Below, one piece after another: positions 1-7,517 of a stretch of 64,000 nt of DNA; within the stretch, counting starts at the first letter, position 1, and the number at the start of each line of letters is the position of its first letter. Location: the NCBI RefSeq assembly GCF_900119825.1, contig NZ_FPKR01000003.1, forward strand, positions 186,001 to 250,000, written 5' to 3'. The notes beneath the pieces were generated by a model, which did not search any database, was not told the origin of the DNA, and worked only from the letters and a program-made list of their open reading frames with translations. This stretch comes from Chitinimonas taiwanensis DSM 18899. GTDB lineage: Bacteria; Pseudomonadota; Gammaproteobacteria; Burkholderiales; Chitinimonadaceae. The position numbers were made by a program, and so were the translations under genes.

Positions 1-84
1 GCCAAGGCCTTGCGCAAGCTGCGCCACCCGACCCGTTCGGAACGTCTGAAGAGCTTCCTCGACAGCTTGGCTAGCGAGGGCTAA
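1..84 (+). CDS. rpoD: RNA polymerase sigma-70 factor RpoD, C-terminal end (partial)
   Basis: The first 28 codons of the window, read in frame 1, give the extreme C-terminus of the housekeeping sigma factor. The peptide ALRKLRHPTRSERLKSFLDS is the conserved tail of region 4.2, which contacts the -35 element. The start lies upstream of the window. The stop is followed 8 bases later by a tRNA, an order often seen behind rpoD in proteobacteria. Identification rests on this short but very conserved tail. Confidence 0.93.
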   Translation, partial: AKALRKLRHPTRSERLKSFLDSLASEG

Positions 85-92
85 AGCCTTAC

Positions 93-169
93 GGGCCTGT
101 AGCTCAGTTGGTTAGAGCAGAGGACTCATAATCCTTTGGTCCAGGGTTCAAGTCCCTGCGGGCCCACCA
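93..169 (+). tRNA. tRNA with CAU anticodon, probably tRNA-Ile2 (lysidine) rather than elongator Met
   Basis: A 77-base cloverleaf with an encoded CCA end. The acceptor stem GGGCCTG pairs with CGGGCCC, and the D-loop reads AGCTCAGTTGGTTAGAGC. The anticodon loop is CTCATAA and the T-arm loop is GGTTCAAGTCC. A CAU anticodon can be initiator Met, elongator Met or Ile2. The G1-C72 pair excludes the usual initiator, and the GGACTCATAATCC arm resembles tRNA-Ile2. The amino-acid identity is inferred. Confidence 0.9.
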
Positions 170-173
170 AAAC

Positions 174-213
174 AAACCCCGTTGAATCGATAGATTGAAC
201 GGGGTTTTCTTTT
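174..213 (+). terminator. Intrinsic terminator of the tRNA transcript
   Basis: The stem AACCCCGTT / AACGGGGTT is followed by a T-rich tract a few bases downstream of the tRNA 3' end. Confidence 0.85.
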
Positions 214-263
214 TCGCCATACCAACCAAGCCGCTCAAATTTGCATAAAGGCACATTTTCGGT

Positions 264-410
264 TCAGTGACAGATTTCCTGCTCCAATAAGACAGTGCCA
301 AAACTGCCTCGGTCGACCGGAAAAATGACAATTTTTGGCAAGCACGCGCGGATATCGGGCCAACCAACCTCTACGGCATAGGGCAAGGCGATAAACTGTC
401 CATTTTTCAT
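264..410 (-). CDS. Possible 48-residue small protein opposite the WG-gene leader
   Basis: A minus-strand ORF of 48 codons plus stop begins with MKNGQFIALPYAVEVG and ends in LLEQEICH. It is preceded by GGAGGAGAA directly upstream of the ATG, an unusually strong ribosome-binding match, though only a few bases from the start. It lies wholly within the non-coding leader of the divergent WG-repeat gene. I recognise no family. It could be a real small gene or chance. Confidence 0.25.
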   Translation of the reverse strand: MKNGQFIALPYAVEVGWPDIRACLPKIVIFPVDRGSFGTVLLEQEICH

Positions 411-428
411 TTCTCCTCCCCCGCGTCG

Positions 429-2993
429 ATGCGTTTTTTTTATGCGGCCCTTGCCGGCCTAATCCTGCATTTTTCGGGCAATGCACTTGCAGCGGCGCCC
501 GCTTATCCCTTCTGCGTCGATGCCAGCTGTGGTCTGATCGACCGTTCCGGCAACTGGCTGGTCAAGCCGAACTATTCGAAGCTGGTGCCCTCGGGACCTT
601 ACTGGGTTGTCGAACGTGCTTCCGGTCTCGAAGGGCTACTCGATGCCCAGGGCAAGGTATTGATTCCACCCTCTTTTCTTGACATCGGTCAATTCGTCGA
701 TGGTCTGGCGCCGGCCAGGGGAAGGGAAAGCAAGAACTACGGATATATCGACACCAGCGGCAAGTGGGTCATTGGGCCGCGCTATTTCGGTGCCCGCCCT
801 TTCCAGAAGGGAATTGCCCAGGTCATCCACAGTCCCAAGGACGGCGCACATCTGACGACGGAATTCATCGACGCCAGTGGCAAGCGGGTTATTCCCCGTG
901 AATTCCTGGCCAGCAGCAGTTCGTCGCCCAGCGTCAACGGCCTGAACCTGGTCGAAGTCGCTGGCGCCGATGGTGAGGGGCTCAGCTCGCTGATCGATCA
1001 TCGGGGGCGTTTCATCGTGCCGCCCAGGAAGGATCAATTCATCGATCTGGAGAAGGATGGCAGCATCTTTGTCCAGCGCGGGAATAGCCAATATCTCGTC
1101 AATGCCAACGGGAAAACCCTGTTTCAGGTGAGCGGTGAAGAAGCGAACATTCGCCATGTGGGTGAGGGGCTGGCCTCCTTCGAAAAACCGGGGCAGGGCG
1201 TTGGGCTCATCGATCTACGTACAGGAAAAATCATCGTCACCCCGCAGCGCAACTGGGTGTCGGTCGGCATGTTCAACGACGGTCTGGCCAATCTGCGCAT
1301 CCTGCTGCCCAACAAGGATGTCAGCGATGGTTACATCGATCGCAGCGGCAAGATGGTGATCGCCCCGCGTTTCCGCATAGCATCGCCTTTCGTCGGTGGG
1401 ATGGCCGTGGTCTGGGGAGCAGACAGTCACGAAGGTGTGATTGATCGTACGGGCCAATGGTGGCGCAAGCCCCAAGAAGGGCAGAGCTTCCGGCGTATGT
1501 CCGAAGACGAAATTCAGGATGCCGGACATCTACGAAGTGTCATGATTGCCTACCATCGCAGCGGCGGCAGCCTTGGTGGCCCCTACACCCCGGACGATGC
1601 GGAGATGGTGCCTGTGGCTCGGCTACCGATGCTTCAGGAGCTCTTCGACGGCCAACAACTACTGGCGAGCGTGCGCCAGCACCCGTGCGGTATCGAGGTC
1701 GGAGTCAATGCCAAGGGCGAGCGCATCTGGCCGGAAAACCTGTTGGGACGTTGCGCCGCAGAGCAATTGTCAACAAACCTTGGCTATGACGAGGAGAAGC
1801 TGTCGCCGGCTGCGCGGGCGGCGTATCTCAAGGAAAAACGGCGCAGCGCCCGTGTCGATGCCGAGCGACAGCATGAAGTCGAGCAGCGCGACAAGCATAG
1901 CGGCGACATCTATACCCTGATGACGCGTCGCCTGTATCCGGAAAGAGCGGCACGAGACGACCGTCTGCGCAAACTGGTCGAAGACGCCGGCTGGATCCGT
2001 GGCGCGCAGGAAGTTTCACTGCACGGGGCGGCGCGGATCACGTTGCCAGCCGGACTCAAGTTGCTAGTGCCGGGAAAGGTCGCGGCGCTGCGCGAAAGAA
2101 TGAAGGCGGAAATGGCGATTCCCCTGCCCCTGCCGGCGGGCTATCTCGCTTTGCAGGAACAGAAACAGGCGGGAACGATCACGGAAGAGGACTACGCCAA
2201 GCGCGAAAGGCAGTGGCGTGAAATGTTCCCCGAGGCATTTGCCACCAAGCCGAACGGCGAAAAACCGGCGGACAAGGAAGATGTGGTCATCCCCATGGCC
2301 ATGATTGCGGACGAAAACGACCGTTGGCAGGCTTCCTTACGCGTTGTTGCCAGCGGCTATCTGCATCTTGACGAGAGTAGCCTGCCCGCGCCCGACGACC
2401 TGATCGAAACCTTGGAAATCTACGGTGTCTGGCGCAATGCCGGCGGGATCGATACGGAAGTGATTGGTCATTCTAGTTACGAATGGATTTCGCCTCTGCG
2501 CCTCGATCAACCGAAAAAAATCCTTTCGTGGGCCTATCGCTATTCCGACATGTATTCGGGCAAGGCCGCCGGTCAGGGCTTCAGGTACGGTGTGGTCGGC
2601 AATGTCGTGGTTCCGGGGCGAAGCTATCTGGTCCAGGTTAGTGCCAACTGGGATGGCCCCTTCAGTGACTCGCTGGGCGAAGTTTATTTTCCCGAGGTAC
2701 TCGCCATGGCCCAGCAGATTCATTTTGAGCCAGGCCAGATGCATGAGGATTATATCGATGGTGACAAACGGGTGCAGATACCGCTGAAATACTTGGTTAC
2801 CGGCGCGCCGCCGGAAGCGTTCCAGCGTTTTTCAGCAAACCTCCAGCATGTGATCGAACGCGACGGCCAGAAAAAGCAGGAAAAGATGAAGCACCAGTTG
2901 CAACGTCTTGGTCTCGTAGTCTTTGTGATGCTGGCGCTGTTTTTCGGCGCACGGCGGCACAGCAAGGGCAAGCGCAGTGAAGCCGCGGAGTGA
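429..2993 (+). CDS. Large WG-repeat envelope protein
   Basis: An 854-residue protein with an N-terminal signal peptide (cleavage near residues 21-23, after ALA). The N-terminal half holds several WG-type beta repeats, recognisable as G-x-I-D-x-[ST]-G-x-W/M-V-x-x-P, for example near residues 35-49, 110-125 and 300-315. The middle (about 450-600) is charged and helical with KEKRR and EQRDKH stretches. A C-terminal hydrophobic segment (about 830-845, LGLVVFVMLALFFGA) followed by basic residues anchors it in the inner membrane with most of the chain in the periplasm. WG repeats are usually found in proteins of unknown role. There is no clear Shine-Dalgarno before the ATG, but the signal peptide supports this start. 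Confidence 0.85.
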   Translation: MRFFYAALAGLILHFSGNALAAAPAYPFCVDASCGLIDRSGNWLVKPNYSKLVPSGPYWVVERASGLEGLLDAQGKVLIPPSFLDIGQFVDGLAPARGRESKNYGYIDTSGKWVIGPRYFGARPFQKGIAQVIHSPKDGAHLTTEFIDASGKRVIPREFLASSSSSPSVNGLNLVEVAGADGEGLSSLIDHRGRFIVPPRKDQFIDLEKDGSIFVQRGNSQYLVNANGKTLFQVSGEEANIRHVGEGLASFEKPGQGVGLIDLRTGKIIVTPQRNWVSVGMFNDGLANLRILLPNKDVSDGYIDRSGKMVIAPRFRIASPFVGGMAVVWGADSHEGVIDRTGQWWRKPQEGQSFRRMSEDEIQDAGHLRSVMIAYHRSGGSLGGPYTPDDAEMVPVARLPMLQELFDGQQLLASVRQHPCGIEVGVNAKGERIWPENLLGRCAAEQLSTNLGYDEEKLSPAARAAYLKEKRRSARVDAERQHEVEQRDKHSGDIYTLMTRRLYPERAARDDRLRKLVEDAGWIRGAQEVSLHGAARITLPAGLKLLVPGKVAALRERMKAEMAIPLPLPAGYLALQEQKQAGTITEEDYAKRERQWREMFPEAFATKPNGEKPADKEDVVIPMAMIADENDRWQASLRVVASGYLHLDESSLPAPDDLIETLEIYGVWRNAGGIDTEVIGHSSYEWISPLRLDQPKKILSWAYRYSDMYSGKAAGQGFRYGVVGNVVVPGRSYLVQVSANWDGPFSDSLGEVYFPEVLAMAQQIHFEPGQMHEDYIDGDKRVQIPLKYLVTGAPPEAFQRFSANLQHVIERDGQKKQEKMKHQLQRLGLVVFVMLALFFGARRHSKGKRSEAAE

Positions 2994-3013
2994 TGGCGGC
3001 ATTTGCCGCCATC
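2992..3013 (+). terminator. Perfect palindrome at the end of the WG-repeat gene
   Basis: Ten-base arms GATGGCGGCA / TGCCGCCATC separated by two bases overlap the stop codon of the WG gene. There is no U-tract, so it may act as a bidirectional or processing hairpin between convergent transcripts rather than as a classical terminator. Confidence 0.5.
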
Positions 3014-3029
3014 CGCTTCTGCTGTCCGC

Positions 3030-3347
3030 TTAGACGTTGAACAGGAAATTCAGGACGTCTTCGTCCTTGACCAAGTATTCCTTGCTTTCGGCGTGCATCT
3101 TGCCGGTATCCTTGGCGCCGGCCTCGCCTTTGTAGGCGATGAAGTCGTCGAAAGCGATGGTCTGGGTGTGGATGAAGCTGCCTTCGAAATCGGTGTGGAT
3201 GATGCCGGCTGCCTGCAGCGCGGTGTTTCTAGCGTGGATGGTCCACGCACGTACTTCCTTGACCCCAGTCGTGAAGTAGGTAGTCAGGCCGAGTAGCTTG
3301 TAATTTTTAGCCGCAATGTCCGACTTGATCAGAGCGTTGGAAAGGGT
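3030..3347 (-). pseudogene. ychF: 3' fragment of ychF (redox-regulated ATPase family), truncated
   Basis: About 105 codons on the minus strand encode the C-terminal TGS-like end of YchF. It has the hallmark stretches [34 protein letters not shown] and the family C-terminus DVLNFLFNV. Normal YchF is about 363 residues, so the GTP/ATP-binding domain is missing. Homology stops abruptly near 3347, where IS3-type transposase sequence begins. Substitutions at normally conserved sites ([21 protein letters not shown]) suggest a decaying extra copy. An intact ychF presumably exists elsewhere in the genome. Confidence 0.85.
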
Positions 3348-4041
3348 GTAATTCGGGGGATTGCCGTCACACGGATCCATTACGGGGCGCAACGTATTCA
3401 CGTGCTGTTGCGGCGTGAGGGTTGGCTGATCAAGCACAAGAAGGCCTACTGGATTTACTGCGAGGAAGGGCTGAGTCTGCGGCGAAAGCGGCCAAGGCGG
3501 CGCGTGGCTGCAGCGCACCCGGCAGAAGCGGTCGGCAATCTCCAATTTTAACGACTACTGGAGCATAGATTTCGTCGCGGATCATCTCTGTTCAATGGCC
3601 AGAAAATCCGGGTGTTAATTGTGGTCGAATATTTTTGCCGGGAAAGTCTGGCCATCGCGGTGGATTACGCGCTGAATGCAGCTGATGTGGTGGCGACGAT
3701 GCGACATGTGCGTGCGCTGCGCGGGACGCCGCAGCGGATTCGGGTTGACAACGGCAATGAGTTCATTTCGGTAGCGCTGGCTTAATGGGCGTATGAGCAC
3801 GGCGTGACCTTAGATTTCTTGCGCCCAGGCAAGCCCATGGTTAATGCGTTCATCGAGTCGTTTAATGGCAGTCTACGGGACGTAGTGCCTGAACGTGCGC
3901 CGGTTTCTGTCGTTAGATGATGCTCGTGACAAGATCGAACGTTGGCGACAGGATGACAACGAATTTAGGCTAGACAGTTAACTGGGCGATCTGCCCCCGA
4001 GCGAGTTTCGACTCGCTCACCTTGAAGCTGGAAATCTCTAG
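3348..4041 (+). pseudogene. Decayed IS3-family (IS407-like) OrfB transposase remnant
   Basis: Read on the plus strand, the region contains successive pieces of an IS3-family integrase-type transposase. They are [15 protein letters not shown] and [19 protein letters not shown], then YWSIDFVADHL (first catalytic D), RIRVDNGNEFIS (second D), and FLRPGKPMVNAFIESFNGS (catalytic E). The NEF...LGDLPPSEF end follows. The pieces fall in different frames and are broken by at least a stop after NLQF, a frameshift near 3600, an in-frame TAA near 3784 and a frameshift near 3890. The OrfA part and the OrfB start are absent. It is an inactive relic whose left edge joins the ychF fragment. Confidence 0.88.
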
Positions 4042-4111
4042 CCTAGACCGCTCGGCTAGTCGGGATGAGGTCAGATTCGGTAGCATTTCGTCGGACACCC
4101 TAGGAAACGAT

Positions 4112-4144
4112 AAAACCCGCATCGCTAGCAACGATGCGGGTTTT
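4112..4144 (-). terminator. Terminator of the Gly-Gly-Cys-Leu tRNA operon
   Basis: The stem AAAACCCGCATCG / CGATGCGGGTTTT has T-runs on both strands. It sits 32 bases downstream of the last tRNA (Leu) on the minus strand. Confidence 0.85.
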
Positions 4145-4175
4145 GGATTTGGTTTGATACAGTCAGACGTTCAAA

Positions 4176-4260
4176 TGGTGCCCGGAGCCGGAATCGAACC
4201 GGCACAGCTTGCGCCGAGGGATTTTAAGTCCCTTGTGTCTACCAGTTTCACCATCCGGGC
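4176..4260 (-). tRNA. tRNA-Leu (TAA)
   Basis: An 85-base class II tRNA with long variable arm, encoded CCA and anticodon loop CTTAAAA. It starts GCCCGGATGGTGAAA on the minus strand. It is last in the Gly-Gly-Cys-Leu cluster, the same order as E. coli glyW-cysT-leuZ. Confidence 0.96.
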
Positions 4261-4274
4261 AAGCGACTGAGAGC

Positions 4275-4348
4275 TGGAGGCGGGACCCGGAATCGAACCG
4301 GGATGGACGGATTTGCAATCCGCTGCATAACCATTTTGCTATCCCGCC
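4275..4348 (-). tRNA. tRNA-Cys (GCA)
   Basis: A 74-base tRNA with encoded CCA, acceptor GGCGGGA / TCCCGCC and anticodon loop ATTGCAAA giving GCA. It lies 14 bases upstream of tRNA-Leu in the same orientation. Confidence 0.96.
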
Positions 4349-4362
4349 GCGCATCGCAGACG

Positions 4363-4389
4363 AAAAAGGGAAAGTCTTACTTTCCCTTT
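4363..4389 (-). terminator. Terminator-like hairpin inside the tRNA operon
   Basis: The ten-base arms AAAGGGAAAG / CTTTCCCTTT are followed on the minus strand by a run of T. The hairpin lies between tRNA-Gly and tRNA-Cys. It could attenuate transcription of Cys and Leu relative to Gly, or be a processing stem. Confidence 0.55.
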
Positions 4390-4396
4390 CTGTATT

Positions 4397-4472
4397 TGGA
4401 GCGGGAGAAGAGTCTCGAACTCTCGACCTCAACCTTGGCAAGGTTGCGCTCTACCAACTGAGCTACTCCCGC
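4397..4472 (-). tRNA. tRNA-Gly (GCC), copy 2 of the operon
   Basis: A 76-base tRNA with encoded CCA, acceptor GCGGGAG / CTCCCGC and anticodon loop TTGCCAA. Its sequence is identical to the neighbouring copy. Confidence 0.96.
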
Positions 4473-4497
4473 ATATTAAAAATCTGTGTGCTGTATT

Positions 4498-4573
4498 TGG
4501 AGCGGGAGAAGAGTCTCGAACTCTCGACCTCAACCTTGGCAAGGTTGCGCTCTACCAACTGAGCTACTCCCGC
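4498..4573 (-). tRNA. tRNA-Gly (GCC), first gene of the operon
   Basis: Identical in sequence to the copy at 4397-4472. The flank immediately past the CCA end (CTGTATT on the plus strand) is also shared, which indicates a recent tandem duplication. It is the promoter-proximal gene of the minus-strand cluster. Confidence 0.96.
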
Positions 4574-4658
4574 TTCGAATCTTGCTTGCTGCGTTTCGAA
4601 GAGCCGCAATTATAGGGGGCAAAAAAATCGTGTCAATAATTTCTTCACAGATTTTTTC

Positions 4659-5663
4659 TTAACCCCCGGTTGCCGACATAAAGCGCACGACCTTCTGCGG
4701 TTGTTCGCGGAACTCGTGCTTCTCGGGTTTCTGGGCGATGGCATGCAGAATCGCCTGCTCCAGATCGGCATCGCTAATCCCGGCCCGCAGCAGCGGTCGT
4801 AGCGCCAGTTTGTCGTTCTGCCCGAGGCATAGATACAGGGTGCCATCCACGCTCAGTCGCACGCGATTGCAGCTGGCGCAGAAGCGCTGGGATATTGGGG
4901 TGATCGCTCCCACCGTAAAGCGCCCGTCCCTGCTACGCCAATAGCGGGCTGGGCCGCCGCCCAATTCGAGCGCAGCAGGCTGCAGATCAAACTCCACCGC
5001 CAGCTGCTGCAAAAGCTGCTGTAGATCCAGGAAGCCCGCTTGCCGGCCAGTATCGCCAACCGGCATGGTTTCGATCAGGCGTAGGATAAAGCCCTGTTGC
5101 TGGCTGAAGCGCACCATCTCGGCGACCTCATCCTCATTCACGCCAGCCTGAACCACCATATTGAGCTTGATCGGTCCAAAACCTGCCGCATGCGCCGCCG
5201 CCAAGCCATCCAGCACGGCAGCCAAAGCATTGCGCCCAGTGATCTGCGCGAAGCGCTCAGCACGCAAGCTATCCAGGCTCACATTCAAGCGCCGTACACC
5301 AGCCTGGCGCAGTGCTACAGCCTGCTCAGCCAGTTGGGTGGCATTGGTGGACAGAGACAGGTCTTCCACGCCAGGCAAGGCCGACAGACGCGCGGCCAAG
5401 TCGGCAAGATGCCTACGTAATAGCGGCTCGCCTCCCGTCAAGCGCAGACGACTGACACCCAGCCTGGCAAACACGCCCACCACGCGCTCGATTTCATCAA
5501 AGCGCAACCAGTGCTCAGGCTCCTCAAAGCCCTTGAATCCCTTCGGCAAGCAGTAGCTGCAGCGCAAATCGCAGCGATCGGTCACGCTCAGGCGCAAATA
5601 GTCGATACGCCGCCCGTAGGCATCGATCAGACCCGGCGGTTGAACTGACGAGAAAGTAGGCAT
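4659..5663 (-). CDS. moaA: GTP 3',8-cyclase MoaA (molybdenum cofactor biosynthesis)
   Basis: A 334-residue cytosolic radical-SAM enzyme that converts GTP to the cyclic precursor of molybdopterin together with MoaC. The N-terminal cluster motif CxxxCxxC is at Cys31, Cys35 and Cys38 (DRCDLRCSYCLP). The SAM-binding LTGGEPLLR follows, and the second cluster is supplied by FCASCNR plus a downstream Cys in LYLCLG. The chain ends in the essential GG (MSATGG). Length and all motifs are canonical. It follows mobA by 35 bases in the same direction, so the two probably share a transcript. Confidence 0.97.
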   Translation of the reverse strand: MPTFSSVQPPGLIDAYGRRIDYLRLSVTDRCDLRCSYCLPKGFKGFEEPEHWLRFDEIERVVGVFARLGVSRLRLTGGEPLLRRHLADLAARLSALPGVEDLSLSTNATQLAEQAVALRQAGVRRLNVSLDSLRAERFAQITGRNALAAVLDGLAAAHAAGFGPIKLNMVVQAGVNEDEVAEMVRFSQQQGFILRLIETMPVGDTGRQAGFLDLQQLLQQLAVEFDLQPAALELGGGPARYWRSRDGRFTVGAITPISQRFCASCNRVRLSVDGTLYLCLGQNDKLALRPLLRAGISDADLEQAILHAIAQKPEKHEFREQPQKVVRFMSATGG

Positions 5664-5698
5664 AGTGGCTTAGTCGCCCTGCAGGAAAAAAGGTGCCA

Positions 5699-6286
5699 TC
5701 AAGCAAAGCTATTGGCTGTGGTACCCAAGGGGCAGAAAGCAGCGCCGTCCGAGAAGGGCACGGCCACACCACCCGGCTCTTGCAGCCAGTCCACCAGATC
5801 AACCCGCGCAGCCTGCAAACGCCGGCGCAGGCGTGGTAGCAATCGATGGGTAAGCAGGCACACGCCCGAAAGTACGCTGCCCTCGCAAACAGCGTAGGTA
5901 TAAGCCGCATCGCTCAAGGCGAGCGGACGCCACAGCTTGGCGATGGCATCCAAAGGCAGTTCACCCATATCGCAGGGAAGCACCAACAGACACTCAGCTT
6001 CGCTGACCGACAGCGCCGCCTCAATCGCAGCCAATGCACCCGGCCAGTCGGCATAGTTATCGGCCAGCGGCAGGAAGCCCAGCGCCCGATAGCGCTCGTG
6101 CTGACCATTGCTGCTGACATAGGTCTTGCTGACTGGGCAGCTTTGCTCAAGGAGTCGCGCATAGGTGTGCATGACCACCGCCTCCCCGGCATAGGCGCGC
6201 AAGCCCTTATCGCCATTTTGCGCGCGCGGGCTTGCGCATAGCAGCAGGGCATCCACTTCAGGCAACCAGGGCACAGAGAGACTCAT
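5699..6286 (-). CDS. mobA: MobA-like molybdenum cofactor guanylyltransferase, divergent
   Basis: A 195-residue NTP-transferase-fold protein upstream of moaA. Family members attach GMP to molybdopterin. Support comes from LPCDMGELPLDAI (the PCD motif that binds metal), the YERYRALG-like segment at RYRALGFLPLADNYADWPGALAAI, and its operon partner. The usual nucleotide loop LAGGxSxRMGxDK is replaced by LLCASPRAQNGDKGL, which keeps only the final DK. The catalytic loop is therefore degenerate and activity is uncertain. It might act on another substrate or be a non-catalytic paralogue. Confidence 0.75.
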   Translation of the reverse strand: MSLSVPWLPEVDALLLCASPRAQNGDKGLRAYAGEAVVMHTYARLLEQSCPVSKTYVSSNGQHERYRALGFLPLADNYADWPGALAAIEAALSVSEAECLLVLPCDMGELPLDAIAKLWRPLALSDAAYTYAVCEGSVLSGVCLLTHRLLPRLRRRLQAARVDLVDWLQEPGGVAVPFSDGAAFCPLGTTANSFA

Positions 6287-6389
6287 GATTCACGCTCCAG
6301 CAAGGTGGCAAGGGTACATGCGCAGTGTAGTCGGCATTGGCGACTCCATGCACGCCACCCCACGCATCGCGCCGCCCTTATTCAGGGAC

Positions 6390-6437
6390 AAAAAAAACGG
6401 CGAACCTCGAGCAGCAAGCTGCGCGAAGGACGCCGTT
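6390..6437 (-). terminator. Strong minus-strand terminator
   Basis: The outer stem AACGGCG / CGCCGTT encloses a GCAGC-TT-GCTGC hairpin and is followed by eight T. It is too far from any minus-strand protein gene to serve one. Confidence 0.8.
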
Positions 6438-6650
6438 GTCCTTGGTCGTGCAGCAAGCTGCAACAACCTGGAGCTATCCACCTGCGAACAGGCTTGGGCC
6501 CCCAGTCAGACTCCCCAACGAATCCAGAGTGATCCAGCTCGACATTGAGCTAGGTAACGCAGAGTGCGTTGCAGTAAGCGTGCCAGCTCCCGGCGCGAAT
6601 CTGCGTAAGCCACTTGGGGATCTTTAAGGGATTGATTATTAAAGATGCTG
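6390..6650 (-). ncRNA. Candidate structured small RNA ending in an intrinsic terminator
   Basis: On the minus strand, hairpins run from about 6640 to 6390. These are AACGC-ACTC-TGCGTT, AGCTC-AATGTC-GAGCT, and CCCCAA pairing with TTGGGG over about 100 bases. Two almost identical GCAGC-TT-GCTGC hairpins follow, the second inside a long AACGGCG/CGCCGTT stem with eight T. A TAATAAT box near 6640 could be a -10 element. No known RNA family was recognised with certainty. 6S RNA was considered from size but conserved features are not clear. Confidence 0.45.
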
Positions 6651-6986
6651 TTTGTTGGGAAGTATTCGGAACGCGCGCTTACTGGCCTGCTGCAACTGCG
6701 GCAGGTGCGCACTATCAGTGGGAGAAAGATCTCTCTATGCGCCCCACGGTGGCGCATTTATTGAACGGAAAGACACACTATTGATTGATGATAGGGGAAG
6801 CTTTAGCCATGTAATCCTCGCTTGTTTCCGTTATTGCCGTTGGCTATGGGGTGCTTGTGTTGATCCGCATGAATCGGCTAATCATGCCCAAGATATGCGC
6901 TACGCTGGCAAGCCACCCGGCCGCGCTGCATACTCGTCAGGCCGCGCGAGCTCTTATGCTGCACTTGAACAAACTTGGGGACATAG

Positions 6987-7415
6987 ATGGCGAATTACAT
7001 TGATAGCGTACTGATCGGCGGCGAGAGGGTCATTCATCGCGCCAATCTGAGCATGTGGAACGAGTTACCGCTGCTGCTGCTGGGGGTCGTGCTGCTGCCG
7101 CTGTTTGGTGCGGGTCTGCTGGTTTTTCTGGCTATCTATATCAAGGTGAAGTCGACTGAGCTGGCCATCACCAATAAGCGTGTGATTGCCAAGTTCGGGT
7201 TTATCAGCCGCAGCACAGTTGAATTGAATATCAACAAGATCGAGAGTCTGCAGGTGCACCAGACTTTGCTGGGGCGCCTCTTCAATTTCGGCTCACTGGT
7301 GATTGCTGGTGCGGGTGAGCCGCAGGCGCCGATTCCTGGCATTGCGCGTCCGCTCGAATTCCGCCGCTACTTCATGGAAGCGCAGGAGCAAGCCACCCAA
7401 CTGGCTGCGCGTTAG
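6987..7415 (+). CDS. PH-domain (bPH2/YdbS-like) membrane protein
   Basis: A 142-residue protein. A hydrophobic stretch near residues 27-50 (LLLLGVVLLPLFGAGLLVFL) forms one or two membrane passes. The bacterial PH-like domain follows, with TELAITNKRVIAKFGFI, the SxxxLxxIESLQVHQTLLGRLFNFG core and an ARPLEF end typical of the family. These domains are found in bacterial envelope proteins. The substrate is unknown and the gene stands alone. The start is supported by length and by the membrane segment; the ribosome-binding site is weak. Confidence 0.8.
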   Translation: MANYIDSVLIGGERVIHRANLSMWNELPLLLLGVVLLPLFGAGLLVFLAIYIKVKSTELAITNKRVIAKFGFISRSTVELNINKIESLQVHQTLLGRLFNFGSLVIAGAGEPQAPIPGIARPLEFRRYFMEAQEQATQLAAR

Positions 7416-7517
7416 TTTTAGTCGTAACACCTTCCCGCTGCCTGCGCCCTCTGCCATACGGGCAGAGAGCACTTAGGCTCCTGCTAGGCCCCTGGCCCTT
7501 TCTTCTCCCTGCTGACT

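Larger units (their letters stand above)
6290..6980. other. Gene-free interval of about 700 bases
   Basis: No convincing ORF on either strand. The half nearest mobA contains a minus-strand series of hairpins ending in a strong terminator (listed separately). The 6650-6980 part shows no pattern I can name. It should contain the promoter of the PH-domain gene. Confidence 0.6.

Noticed and set aside
6510-6545. TCTGGATTCG on the minus strand as a possible tmRNA start
   Set aside because: Only about ten bases agree; there is no tRNA-like acceptor end, no tag reading frame and no CCA end at a suitable distance.
6506-6757. 83-residue minus-strand ORF in the 6.3-7.0 kb gap
   Set aside because: Lacks a ribosome site and lies across the hairpin-rich stretch, which better fits a non-coding RNA.
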